5,543 nt of DNA, from positions 1-5,543 of the forward strand of contig JAIRLW010000067.1 of the NCBI GenBank assembly GCA_031259095.1, read 5' to 3'. This document shows, one piece after another, positions 1-4,853 of this stretch. The notes beneath the pieces were generated by a model. That model ran no database searches and was not told where the DNA came from. It saw nothing but the letters and a program-made list of their open reading frames with translations. This DNA comes from Planctomycetaceae bacterium (GTDB lineage: Bacteria > Planctomycetota > Planctomycetia > Pirellulales > Thermoguttaceae). The position numbers and the translations under genes were made by a program. Position 1 is the stretch's first letter, and each line of letters starts with the position of its first letter.

Positions 1-158
1 GCGAAATATTGTACAATATTTTGACTCGAAAACTGAGCGCCTTTACTTGAAACTACAGAAACATTTGTTCGTAATATTTTAAATTAAAAAAATAAAAACC
101 GAATTTTAAAGTGTAATGAATATACTGTAATATCAACATAGAAAGTTTTTGGCTTTAT
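1..158. other. AT-rich region downstream of fliG
   Basis: No gene is seen in the 158 bases after fliG; fliH or another flagellar gene would be the usual next member. A 13-base A-rich run (86-98; T-rich on the coding strand) lies about 60 bases past the stop without a GC stem, so factor-independent termination is not supported. No heptad repeats occur here, unlike the spacers inside the cluster. Confidence 0.6.
4..21. promoter_or_regulatory. 18-bp perfect palindrome AAATATTGTACAATATTT
   Basis: An uninterrupted palindrome with core TTGTACAA, about 140 bases past the fliG stop. It could be an operator for a gene beyond the window edge. AT-rich sequence makes chance palindromes easier, though 18 perfect bases is long. 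Confidence 0.4.
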
Positions 159-192
159 TCAGTAAAATGTTTCTTTATTCAGTAAAATGTTT
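153..192. repeat. 20-bp perfect tandem duplication at the end of fliG
   Basis: The unit CTTTATTCAGTAAAATGTTT occurs twice without mismatch (153-172, 173-192). Because 20 is not a multiple of three, the second copy is read in another frame and supplies the last residues (ETFY) and the TGA stop. With one copy the frame would instead read AKNFLC and stop at a later TGA. Confidence 0.95.
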
Positions 193-1124
193 CTTGCACG
201 GACGACGTCATTTTCGTTAATCGTTCCAAGATGTTTGAGTTGTTGACGCATTTGATATTCTTCGGTGGGCGAAAGATGTTTGGTAACACGTTTTATCAGC
301 GACGGTTTTGCGCCAATTAACGCCGTTAACACGGTCATTATATCAACCGAACGGAATAATGTTAAAAGTTCCGTGTCGTTGAGATGTTCCAGATCATTGA
401 ACGAGTGAAGCGGATTAGGAAATTCTGTTGCGGTGCAGGGTTGGTTTGTTTCCTGAGTCTGGCTTGTTTCCAAGATTTTGCGGAGAACCGCATTTCCTTT
501 AGTTCGTCGAGTTTCCGCATTTCGCCGACATTCCAACCGTTCCCGAAGCGCCCATTCGATTTCCTGCAAAATCTGTTGATCCGTCTCTTGAAATTCGGCG
601 AGACGTTTTGTTACGTCGTTTTGTAGTGTTGGCGGTAAACTTCCGAGTATTTTTCCTGCTCGTGACGCTGGAAGGTGTGCCAGCACCACCGCCACTGTTT
701 GCGGATGTTCGTTCGCAATTTCCCGAACAATATCTTCTGTTTCCGCATACCGTAGAAAATCAAACGGACGATTCGACGGTTGATTGGTTGGGGCATTGGA
801 TGAACAATTCGGAAGAACAAACGCTTCCGCGCCGTAACAAACTGTTTCTCCGGAACGATAGGTCGGAGCGTAAGTTGTATTTCCTGCGAATTGGTGTTCG
901 ATCATGGTTGTCGGCATTGTTGACGGTTTATGATATTTCCGACCGGCTTTGTGTAAAAATTCTTTGGCAAGCCGATCCGTTTCTTTGACCGAAACCGATT
1001 CTAGCGACATCATTTCACGCCGCACCGCTTTTGCCGATTCCGAATCGAGTCGTCCGAGCAACTGGTCAACCGTTTGCCATTCCAAGCCGCTTAACAATAA
1101 CGCCGTTTTTCGGATTCCGTTCAT
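159..1124 (-). CDS. fliG: Flagellar rotor/switch protein FliG, divergent
   Basis: FliG couples the MS ring to the C ring and carries the surface on which the stator generates torque. The 321-residue product shows: FliG-N first half (3-57, GIRKTALLLSGLEWQTVDQL to TDRLAKEFL); a Pro/Ser/Thr/Asn-rich linker (about 63-119) where the second half of FliG-N should be; FliG-M (121-198) with FDFLRYAE and the diagnostic EHPQ motif at 139-142; a shortened ARM-C region with LHSF (239-242) in place of MFxF; and FliG-C (about 242-316) with FNDLEHLNDTELL, ALIGA (268-272) and a final VVRARNILL helix. Compared with E. coli from memory, all five torque-surface charges (K264, R281, D288, D289, R297) are replaced (I270, T287, Q294, Q295, N303). 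The last four residues and stop come from a 20-bp tandem duplication. ATG 1124 follows a C-rich leader without Shine-Dalgarno. Total length is near normal (about 330), so the gene is probably functional but strongly derived. Confidence 0.9.
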   Translation of the reverse strand: MNGIRKTALLLSGLEWQTVDQLLGRLDSESAKAVRREMMSLESVSVKETDRLAKEFLHKAGRKYHKPSTMPTTMIEHQFAGNTTYAPTYRSGETVCYGAEAFVLPNCSSNAPTNQPSNRPFDFLRYAETEDIVREIANEHPQTVAVVLAHLPASRAGKILGSLPPTLQNDVTKRLAEFQETDQQILQEIEWALRERLECRRNAETRRTKGNAVLRKILETSQTQETNQPCTATEFPNPLHSFNDLEHLNDTELLTLFRSVDIMTVLTALIGAKPSLIKRVTKHLSPTEEYQMRQQLKHLGTINENDVVRARNILLNKETFY

Positions 1125-1131
1125 AATTTAT

Positions 1132-1185
1132 GGGTTAGGGTTAGGGGTTAGAGGTTAGGAATTAGGGACTGATGGGACATTGGGG
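1132..1185. repeat. TTAGGG/GGTTAGG repeats upstream of fliG
   Basis: After GGGTTAG the units GGTTAGG, GGTTAGA, GGTTAGG, AATTAGG, GACTGAT (1139-1173) keep seven-base register, so this belongs to the heptad family in a G-rich form. Six runs of three or four G occur on the plus strand (1132, 1138, 1144, 1165, 1174, 1182), a possible G-quadruplex on the template strand of fliG. The array starts eight bases before the fliG ATG. The resemblance to telomere repeats is coincidental. Confidence 0.7.
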
Positions 1186-1200
1186 ACAAGTGTAAAAACT

Positions 1201-1235
1201 ATTCGCTATCCACTATCAACTATTCACTATTAACT
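1201..1235. repeat. Heptad array overlapping the stop of the 285-aa gene
   Basis: Five heptads on the plus strand: ATTCGCT, ATCCACT, ATCAACT, ATTCACT, ATTAACT. The TAG stop (1222-1220) and the codons for the last few residues (VVNSE) lie inside the array, so unit gain or loss would alter the protein end. No CGCTTGCG motif is seen here, unlike the other three stop-side arrays. Confidence 0.8.
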
Positions 1236-2077
1236 ACCACATTTCCTATCCATTGTTTTAGGACAGCGGCGGCGGCGTCGGGGTTTTCGGTGACCAGCGT
1301 ACCGGCTTCGTCCACTAAGGTGTGAATATCCTTACCGAATCCCTCCAACATTCGTTCCGCTTCCTCTGCGGCCGCCGTTTCTTCTGCCATTTTTTGTTCT
1401 TCTTCATTTTTAAGTCGTTCTTCTATTTGTTCCGGCGTTTCCGGTTCTGGTTCGCCCTTGAGTTTACGCAACCACTCGGCATGTTCCGACTCCAATTCCT
1501 CCAACGTTTTACCAACAACCGCCGCCCGTTGACGTTCCGCGATTCGTTGTGCTACGCGGGATGTTTCCAATTTTTTAATCACCGTAATCGCATCCAACAC
1601 CGCTTCCTCGCGTGGTGAAAACACTTTGACCGATTTTTCACGTTCCCGATCCAATGCTTCGAGTTGTTCTTTTCCCGCATGGAGATACCGTGCCATATCT
1701 GTCGGCGTTAAACGTTTTGGATAAACTTCGTCGTTGAGTTCTACGCGATCCAGAACATCGTGCAATTGAAGTCCGGTCATCTCTTCGATTTTCTGATTTT
1801 TTTCATTTCGTGCTTCAGCCCGTTTTTTGGTGTATTCAACTGCTTCATCAATGGGTATTTTGCCGACCGCTTTCGGAAACTTTTTACCTTTAACCAATTT
1901 TTGGCGTGTTACTGTGATTGACGGATTGATTCGGCTGAGCGATTCGAGAAGTTTAATCTGCTCTTCCAATGTCAAACCGTTGCGTGCTTGAATATGTTCT
2001 ACCAGATTGCCCGGTAAAACCGTCTGATTCGAATAATCAGGTTCCTTCTTCTTTTTCTGCTTCTTTTTACCAAACAC
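1220..2077 (-). CDS. Unrecognised soluble protein ending in a FliF-like FliG-binding tail
   Basis: I do not recognise the body of this 285-residue protein. It starts with a GTG followed by a Lys-rich stretch (residues 4-11), has no signal peptide or transmembrane helix, and is highly charged. Residues 30-190 look mainly helical, with segments such as LTLEEQIKLLESLSRINPS and SPREEAVLDAITVIKKLE. Residues 190-243 are a Glu/Lys/Ala-rich probable coiled coil or flexible arm. The last 44 residues (LEGFG at 244-248, DEAGTLVTENPDAAAAVLKQW, IGN) match the C-terminus of FliF next door at about 23 of 44 positions with one gap. In FliF this tail binds the FliG N-domain, so I infer a cytoplasmic FliG-binding accessory protein; its place between fliF and fliG fits. 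FliH is a weak alternative (also charged and helical), but FliH usually follows fliG and lacks this tail. The last residues and TAG stop lie in heptad repeats. No Shine-Dalgarno is visible. Confidence 0.85.
   Translation of the reverse strand: MFGKKKQKKKKEPDYSNQTVLPGNLVEHIQARNGLTLEEQIKLLESLSRINPSITVTRQKLVKGKKFPKAVGKIPIDEAVEYTKKRAEARNEKNQKIEEMTGLQLHDVLDRVELNDEVYPKRLTPTDMARYLHAGKEQLEALDREREKSVKVFSPREEAVLDAITVIKKLETSRVAQRIAERQRAAVVGKTLEELESEHAEWLRKLKGEPEPETPEQIEERLKNEEEQKMAEETAAAEEAERMLEGFGKDIHTLVDEAGTLVTENPDAAAAVLKQWIGNVVVNSE
1240..1297. repeat. Second copy of the FliG-binding-tail sequence
   Basis: Counterpart of 2377-2434, ending 20 bases before the stop of the 285-aa gene (23 bases in fliF). 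The two copies therefore share both sequence and position relative to the stop and the heptads beyond it. Confidence 0.7.
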
Positions 2078-2083
2078 TTTTTT

Positions 2084-2129
2084 AGTGGATAGTTGATAGT
2101 GGATAGTGGATAGTGGATAGTGGATAGTG
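2084..2129. repeat. Heptad array upstream of the 285-aa gene (AGTGGAT x6)
   Basis: Six in-phase heptads on the plus strand (five AGTGGAT and one AGTTGAT) plus a partial AGTG. This is the most regular array in the window. Only six T bases separate it from the GTG start at 2077, so no Shine-Dalgarno fits. The purity of the repeats implies recent expansion. Confidence 0.9.
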
Positions 2130-2134
2130 TTTCT

Positions 2135-2163
2135 GTCCCGTTAGGAACGAAATGTTGGTAGTT
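2135..2163. repeat. Possible REP-like remnant
   Basis: GTCCCGTTAGGAAC (2135-2148) is an imperfect hairpin (one A/C mismatch, GTTA loop) followed by GAAATGTTGGTAG. It resembles short palindromic elements with a GAAATGTTTGTAG-type tail that I recall from repeat-rich Bacteroidota and Planctomycetota genomes. The match is from memory, so confidence is low. Confidence 0.3.
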
Positions 2164-2167
2164 GGCA

Positions 2168-2238
2168 GTCCCTATTGTCCCATTGTCCCTAATGTCCCAT
2201 TAGTCCCTAATGTCCCCAAAAATTGGGATATTAGGGAC
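2168..2238. repeat. GTCCC short repeats closing into a 14-bp hairpin
   Basis: From 2168 to 2217 the plus strand repeats TGTCCC/AGTCCC units separated by TATT, ATT or TAAT. The last two units, GTCCCTAATGTCCC (2203-2216), pair with GGGATATTAGGGAC (2225-2238), with one G-U position (2212/2229) in plus-strand RNA. AATAATTTTT follows on the plus side. Related GGGACAT/GGGGAC units occur in inverted orientation near 1165-1187 upstream of fliG. Confidence 0.65.
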
Positions 2239-2261
2239 AATAATTTTTAACCTTTTCGTGC

Positions 2262-2294
2262 AGTAGGCGACCTTTCAGCGGAAGGTTGCCTACT
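2262..2294. repeat. 13-bp-stem hairpin in the fliF downstream spacer
   Basis: AGTAGGCGACCTT (2262-2274) pairs with AAGGTTGCCTACT (2282-2294) around a seven-base loop. All pairs are Watson-Crick except G2269/T2287, which is G-U in plus-strand RNA but A-C in the flagellar transcript. TTATTATTTA follows on the plus side. It could be a terminator for antisense transcription, an mRNA-stabilising element or a dispersed repeat; no plus-strand gene is seen. Confidence 0.6.
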
Positions 2295-2325
2295 TTATTA
2301 TTTACCTATATTGACTAAAAAATTC

Positions 2326-2359
2326 CGCTTGCGACACTATCAACTATCAACTATCAACT
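2326..2359. repeat. CGCTTGCG motif and three perfect ATCAACT heptads at the fliF stop
   Basis: CGCTTGCGACACT (2326-2338) precedes three identical ATCAACT heptads (2339-2359). The TGA stop of fliF (2356-2354) and its last Ser codon are read from the third heptad. Opposite orientation to the array at 2084-2129. Confidence 0.85.
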
Positions 2360-4099
2360 TTTCTCGATCAAGACCGCATTTCCGATCCATTGACGGATAA
2401 CGGCGGCGGCGGCTTCGGGGTTTTCGGCGATTAGTTCGGCGATTTCATCTTTTAGGGAACGGATGGAGCCGAACGAATCCAATGTTCGATTAATTTCTTC
2501 TTCTTGTTCTGCTTCGGCTTCTGCAGCCGCTTCGGCTTCTGCGGCGGCTTTTGCTTCCATTTCCGCGCGGACACGCGCCTCAATCACCTCCAACGGCGTT
2601 TCCGAACCCTCGACAATTACAATCGGTTCCGGTTTTGGCGGTTTGGTAATCGACCAAAGCACACACAACCCGCAAAGTACCAATCCCATTAAACTAAGAC
2701 TTTGCCAATTTTGTTTCAGCCAAACTTGAATTTGTTGCCATCTGGTCAGAATCACGACGGGTTCCTCTTTCGGACGGTAAAATTCAACAGTGACCATACT
2801 TAACGGATCAGGATTTAATTTTGCTTTCCACCAAGGCATTAAAAGTTGGGCAACACTTCGTTGGGTTGCCAGCCGAATATTTTCTTTAACCGCTTCGAGT
2901 TCCTCTGCGGTTGGTTCGGGCGGCGCCTCGCCCCGTTTACTGTTTTCGAGATACCATGTTTCCAAAACGTGTTTATACGGAATATGAAGTGTTGCCAAAA
3001 CCCGCTCCGGCGTAAACGGAACAATTTCCACATTTGACTCTTGCCCTTGTAAGGCGTTTGATATTTCCGATTCGTGTTTTTTCTCAGTTGTTTTTGCCCC
3101 TCCCGCAAAATCCGCCTGCGGATCAATCAACGGACGTGAAAACTGCGAAATCTGACCCGGACGACCAAAACGATCATAACCGGTTTTCATATAATCAATT
3201 CCCAAAACATGTTCCGTCAACTTGGTTGGTTTTCCATGTTCTACCATAAACAGTTTTTCGCTGAGATTTTTTGTCAACTCGACGGAAGTTGCAACTTGTA
3301 ATCCTTCGATATGCGGGAGAATGTCGTAAATTTGCTCTTTGAACCTATCCTGATAACGGGTCATTTGCCGGAGATAATCGCCGGGTCCGCCGGTCAACTC
3401 TTCTCCTGCACCGTTGTAACTCCGATTGTTCCGCCGGTCAATAATCTTAATCTCTTTCAAATCGGCATTGCGAAACGACGCTTGAACCGCACTGCCGATT
3501 GCGGAAATCGTATTATCTTCGAGCGGTTTGAAACTGACAGTGTCCACGAAAACGGAGACGGAAAAAATTTCTTTCCTTGCCCAAATATTTCGATCCATTT
3601 CCTTTCGCAAACTTGGAACCACAGAAGCCGATGCAATTCCACCCATTTTGGTGATTTCGTCGGCAACATCATGAGCGATGGCGTTAATTCTTCTTTCTTC
3701 GATCATTTTCGCGCTTGCCCAAGGTGTTAACGACGCGACAGCTTCTTTCCGTGCGTTTCCGCGAGGATTAATTGCTTTTGCTTCGTGAATGGCTGCGGCA
3801 TAGGTGGAACGTTGTGATTTTGGCACCATCAGTTCATCGCCGACCCAATGATGTGCTTTCAAGTTAGCGTTTGCCAAAGCGTCTTCTACTGCACGTTGTT
3901 CATCTTGGGTAAAATGCCAACCGTTATAAAGCGCCATTTCCTTTGAACGTGGATCACTCGTTCTGATACTGCCCACAACAAGGTATCCAAGAGAAACCAA
4001 AAGAGTTGTGATCAAGAGCGCCGCGACAATCCGATTGCCCGGCGTCATGCTCAGGTAAAGATCACGTAGTCGGGCGTATAACTTCTTAAAGTAGTCCAC
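2354..4099 (-). CDS. fliF: Flagellar MS-ring protein FliF
   Basis: FliF builds the MS ring in the inner membrane, the assembly base for rod, export gate and rotor. The 581-residue product has the canonical layout: N-terminal LYARLRDLYLSMTPGNRI, transmembrane helix 1 at about 24-45, ring-building motif 1 about 50-120, motif 2 about 133-230, the long periplasmic beta-collar/RBM3 region about 240-455, transmembrane helix 2 at about 465-484, then a cytoplasmic tail. The tail has a Pro-rich stretch (486-492), an Ala/Glu-rich probable helix (506-535) and the FliG-binding segment (about 539-575: TLDSFG, AELIAENPEAAAAVIRQW, IGN). Length is normal. It starts with GTG (4099), chosen because it matches FliF N-termini; no Shine-Dalgarno is visible. 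The final Ser and TGA stop are supplied by a heptad repeat. The same FliG-binding tail recurs on the next gene downstream. Confidence 0.97.
   Translation of the reverse strand: MDYFKKLYARLRDLYLSMTPGNRIVAALLITTLLVSLGYLVVGSIRTSDPRSKEMALYNGWHFTQDEQRAVEDALANANLKAHHWVGDELMVPKSQRSTYAAAIHEAKAINPRGNARKEAVASLTPWASAKMIEERRINAIAHDVADEITKMGGIASASVVPSLRKEMDRNIWARKEIFSVSVFVDTVSFKPLEDNTISAIGSAVQASFRNADLKEIKIIDRRNNRSYNGAGEELTGGPGDYLRQMTRYQDRFKEQIYDILPHIEGLQVATSVELTKNLSEKLFMVEHGKPTKLTEHVLGIDYMKTGYDRFGRPGQISQFSRPLIDPQADFAGGAKTTEKKHESEISNALQGQESNVEIVPFTPERVLATLHIPYKHVLETWYLENSKRGEAPPEPTAEELEAVKENIRLATQRSVAQLLMPWWKAKLNPDPLSMVTVEFYRPKEEPVVILTRWQQIQVWLKQNWQSLSLMGLVLCGLCVLWSITKPPKPEPIVIVEGSETPLEVIEARVRAEMEAKAAAEAEAAAEAEAEQEEEINRTLDSFGSIRSLKDEIAELIAENPEAAAAVIRQWIGNAVLIEKS
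2377..2434. repeat. fliF copy of the duplicated FliG-binding-tail sequence
   Basis: The DNA encoding the FliF C-terminal tail aligns without gaps over 58 bases to 1240-1297 in the next gene, with about 46 matches counted by eye. The best-conserved stretches encode Ala-Ala-Ala-Ala and Glu-Asn-Pro. This points to a duplicated tail rather than independent convergence. Confidence 0.7.
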
Positions 4100-4105
4100 G
4101 GATTT

Positions 4106-4154
4106 AGTTAATAGTTAGTAGTTGATAATGAATAGTTAGTCGTTAGTAATGAAT
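4106..4154. repeat. Degenerate heptad array upstream of fliF
   Basis: Seven units stay in perfect seven-base register: AGTTAAT, AGTTAGT, AGTTGAT, AATGAAT, AGTTAGT, CGTTAGT, AATGAAT. The array begins six bases before the fliF GTG and replaces any Shine-Dalgarno. It is the start-side arm of the fliE-fliF spacer, opposite in orientation to the ATCAACT-type heptads at 4401-4421. Confidence 0.75.
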
Positions 4155-4165
4155 AATAAAACCAT

Positions 4166-4312
4166 AGCCCTGAAAGGGCGGCAAGATGTAAACTCCATGA
4201 AACAATAATCAATCATTTTATACCATTTTCCCGTCGCCCTTTCAGGGCTTTGGCTGTTGTTGGCTGCCCCGCCCCGTTGGGGCGGGCTATAATCCGACAG
4301 CCCTTTCGGGGC
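4166..4312. repeat. Cluster of REP-like GC hairpins in the fliE-fliF spacer
   Basis: This fills the middle of the 331-bp spacer (4100-4430), which has no gene. AGCCCTGAAAGGGCG (4166-4180) recurs as its exact inverse complement at 4235-4249; each copy is itself a small hairpin (GCCCT-GAA-AGGGC). Then CCCGCCCC-GTT-GGGGCGGG (4268-4286) makes a perfect 8-bp GC stem, and GCCC-TTTCG-GGGC (4300-4312) a weaker one. Paired short palindromes of this kind resemble REP/BIME elements mobilised by RAYT (Y1 transposase-like) proteins; that link is inferred, as no such gene is in the window. In the transcript they could slow RNA decay or cause partial termination between fliE and fliF, but no T-run follows them on the coding strand. 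Confidence 0.7.
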
Positions 4313-4387
4313 ATAGAAAAAATACTAATTCATTACCGTTTCAAAATATAATAAAAACATTCGAATTTCAACAACCGGCAAAAACAA

Positions 4388-4430
4388 CGCTTGCGACACT
4401 CTCCACTTTCCGCTATCAACTCTCAACGAA
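4388..4430. repeat. CGCTTGCG motif and heptads at the fliE stop
   Basis: CGCTTGCGACACT (4388-4400) is followed by heptads CTCCACT, TTCCGCT, ATCAACT and a degenerate CTCAACG up to the fliE stop at 4431. On the coding strand the CGCAAGCG motif is followed by TTGTTTTTG. It is the stop-side arm of the fliE-fliF spacer. Confidence 0.75.
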
Positions 4431-4778
4431 CTAAACTCTCATGTTTTGAATTTCTTGGTATGCTTGAACGAATTTATTTCTCATTTGCATCATCATTTTG
4501 AACGCGATGTCGGCTTTCTGTACCGCGGTTAAAACTTCAGCCATTCCGATTTCACCGCCGGTCATTAATTTTTCAACAGCTTGGTCGGCGCGTTGTTGCA
4601 TCATATTGACTTCGCCGATTCCGCCGAGCAGTAAATCTTTGAAGGAGGCTTTTTTAATTTCGTTGGCGGTCATGGGTCTGTCGGGATCCATTTTGAACCC
4701 GATACGTCCCATTCCTTGCCGGGCTTCCAACTGCCCGATTCGCCCAACGCCTCCGTAAAGATAACTAATACCATCCAT
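4431..4778 (-). CDS. fliE: Flagellar hook-basal body complex protein FliE
   Basis: FliE links the MS ring (FliF) to the rod and is one of the first substrates of flagellar export. The 115-residue protein has a Gly/Arg-rich N-terminus (1-40) that is poorly conserved, then the family core: SFKDLL at 45-50, an amphipathic helix through EVNMMQQRADQAVEKL, a GGEIGMAEVLTAVQKADIAF segment, and MRNKFVQAYQEI near the end, with final MRV matching the usual FliE terminus. Length is normal (about 100-115). The ATG is preceded on the coding strand by ACTATCCACTATTTT with no Shine-Dalgarno; the heptad array begins only five bases upstream. Position after flgC and before fliF is the classical order. The spacer to flgC is 117 bp, made largely of repeats. 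Confidence 0.96.
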   Translation of the reverse strand: MDGISYLYGGVGRIGQLEARQGMGRIGFKMDPDRPMTANEIKKASFKDLLLGGIGEVNMMQQRADQAVEKLMTGGEIGMAEVLTAVQKADIAFKMMMQMRNKFVQAYQEIQNMRV

Positions 4779-4783
4779 AAAAT

Positions 4784-4818
4784 AGTGGATAGTGGATAGC
4801 GGATAGCGGATAGCGGAG
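4784..4818. repeat. Heptad array upstream of fliE (AGTGGAT/AGCGGAT)
   Basis: Five in-phase heptads on the plus strand: AGTGGAT twice, AGCGGAT twice, then AGCGGAG. The array ends five bases before the fliE ATG and occupies the position where a ribosome-binding site would be. A gradient from AGTGGAT to AGCGGAT suggests local copying of units by slippage. Confidence 0.85.
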
Positions 4819-4853
4819 AATATTCGGACTTAAATCGTTATGGTCAAAAATAA

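Noticed and set aside
81..106. Factor-independent terminator for fliG
   Set aside because: There is a T-rich run on the coding strand but no stable GC stem before it.
608..988. Plus-strand open frame of 126 codons inside fliG
   Set aside because: It lies opposite conserved FliG codons, has no family resemblance or ribosome site, and is explained as a shadow frame.
159..1124. fliG as a pseudogene
   Set aside because: Despite missing subdomains the frame is open over near-normal length, and the EHPQ motif and FliG-M are well kept, so divergence is more likely than decay.
1132..1167. Telomere-like TTAGGG repeats suggesting a eukaryotic source or a linear replicon end
   Set aside because: Only three perfect units, in the middle of a bacterial operon and in register with the local heptad family.
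2084..2129. CRISPR array
   Set aside because: Units are seven bases with no spacers; this is a simple tandem repeat.
2463..2729. Plus-strand Ser/Ala-rich frame opposite the FliF tail
   Set aside because: Its composition merely mirrors the Ala/Glu-rich coding repeat of fliF on the other strand.
3311..3730. Plus-strand open frame of 139 codons inside fliF
   Set aside because: Opposite the FliF ring-building region; Cys- and Pro-rich low-similarity translation with no start signal.
4268..4286. Terminator between fliE and fliF
   Set aside because: The 8-bp GC stem is strong, but no T-run follows on the coding strand and the neighbouring palindromes better fit a REP-like cluster.
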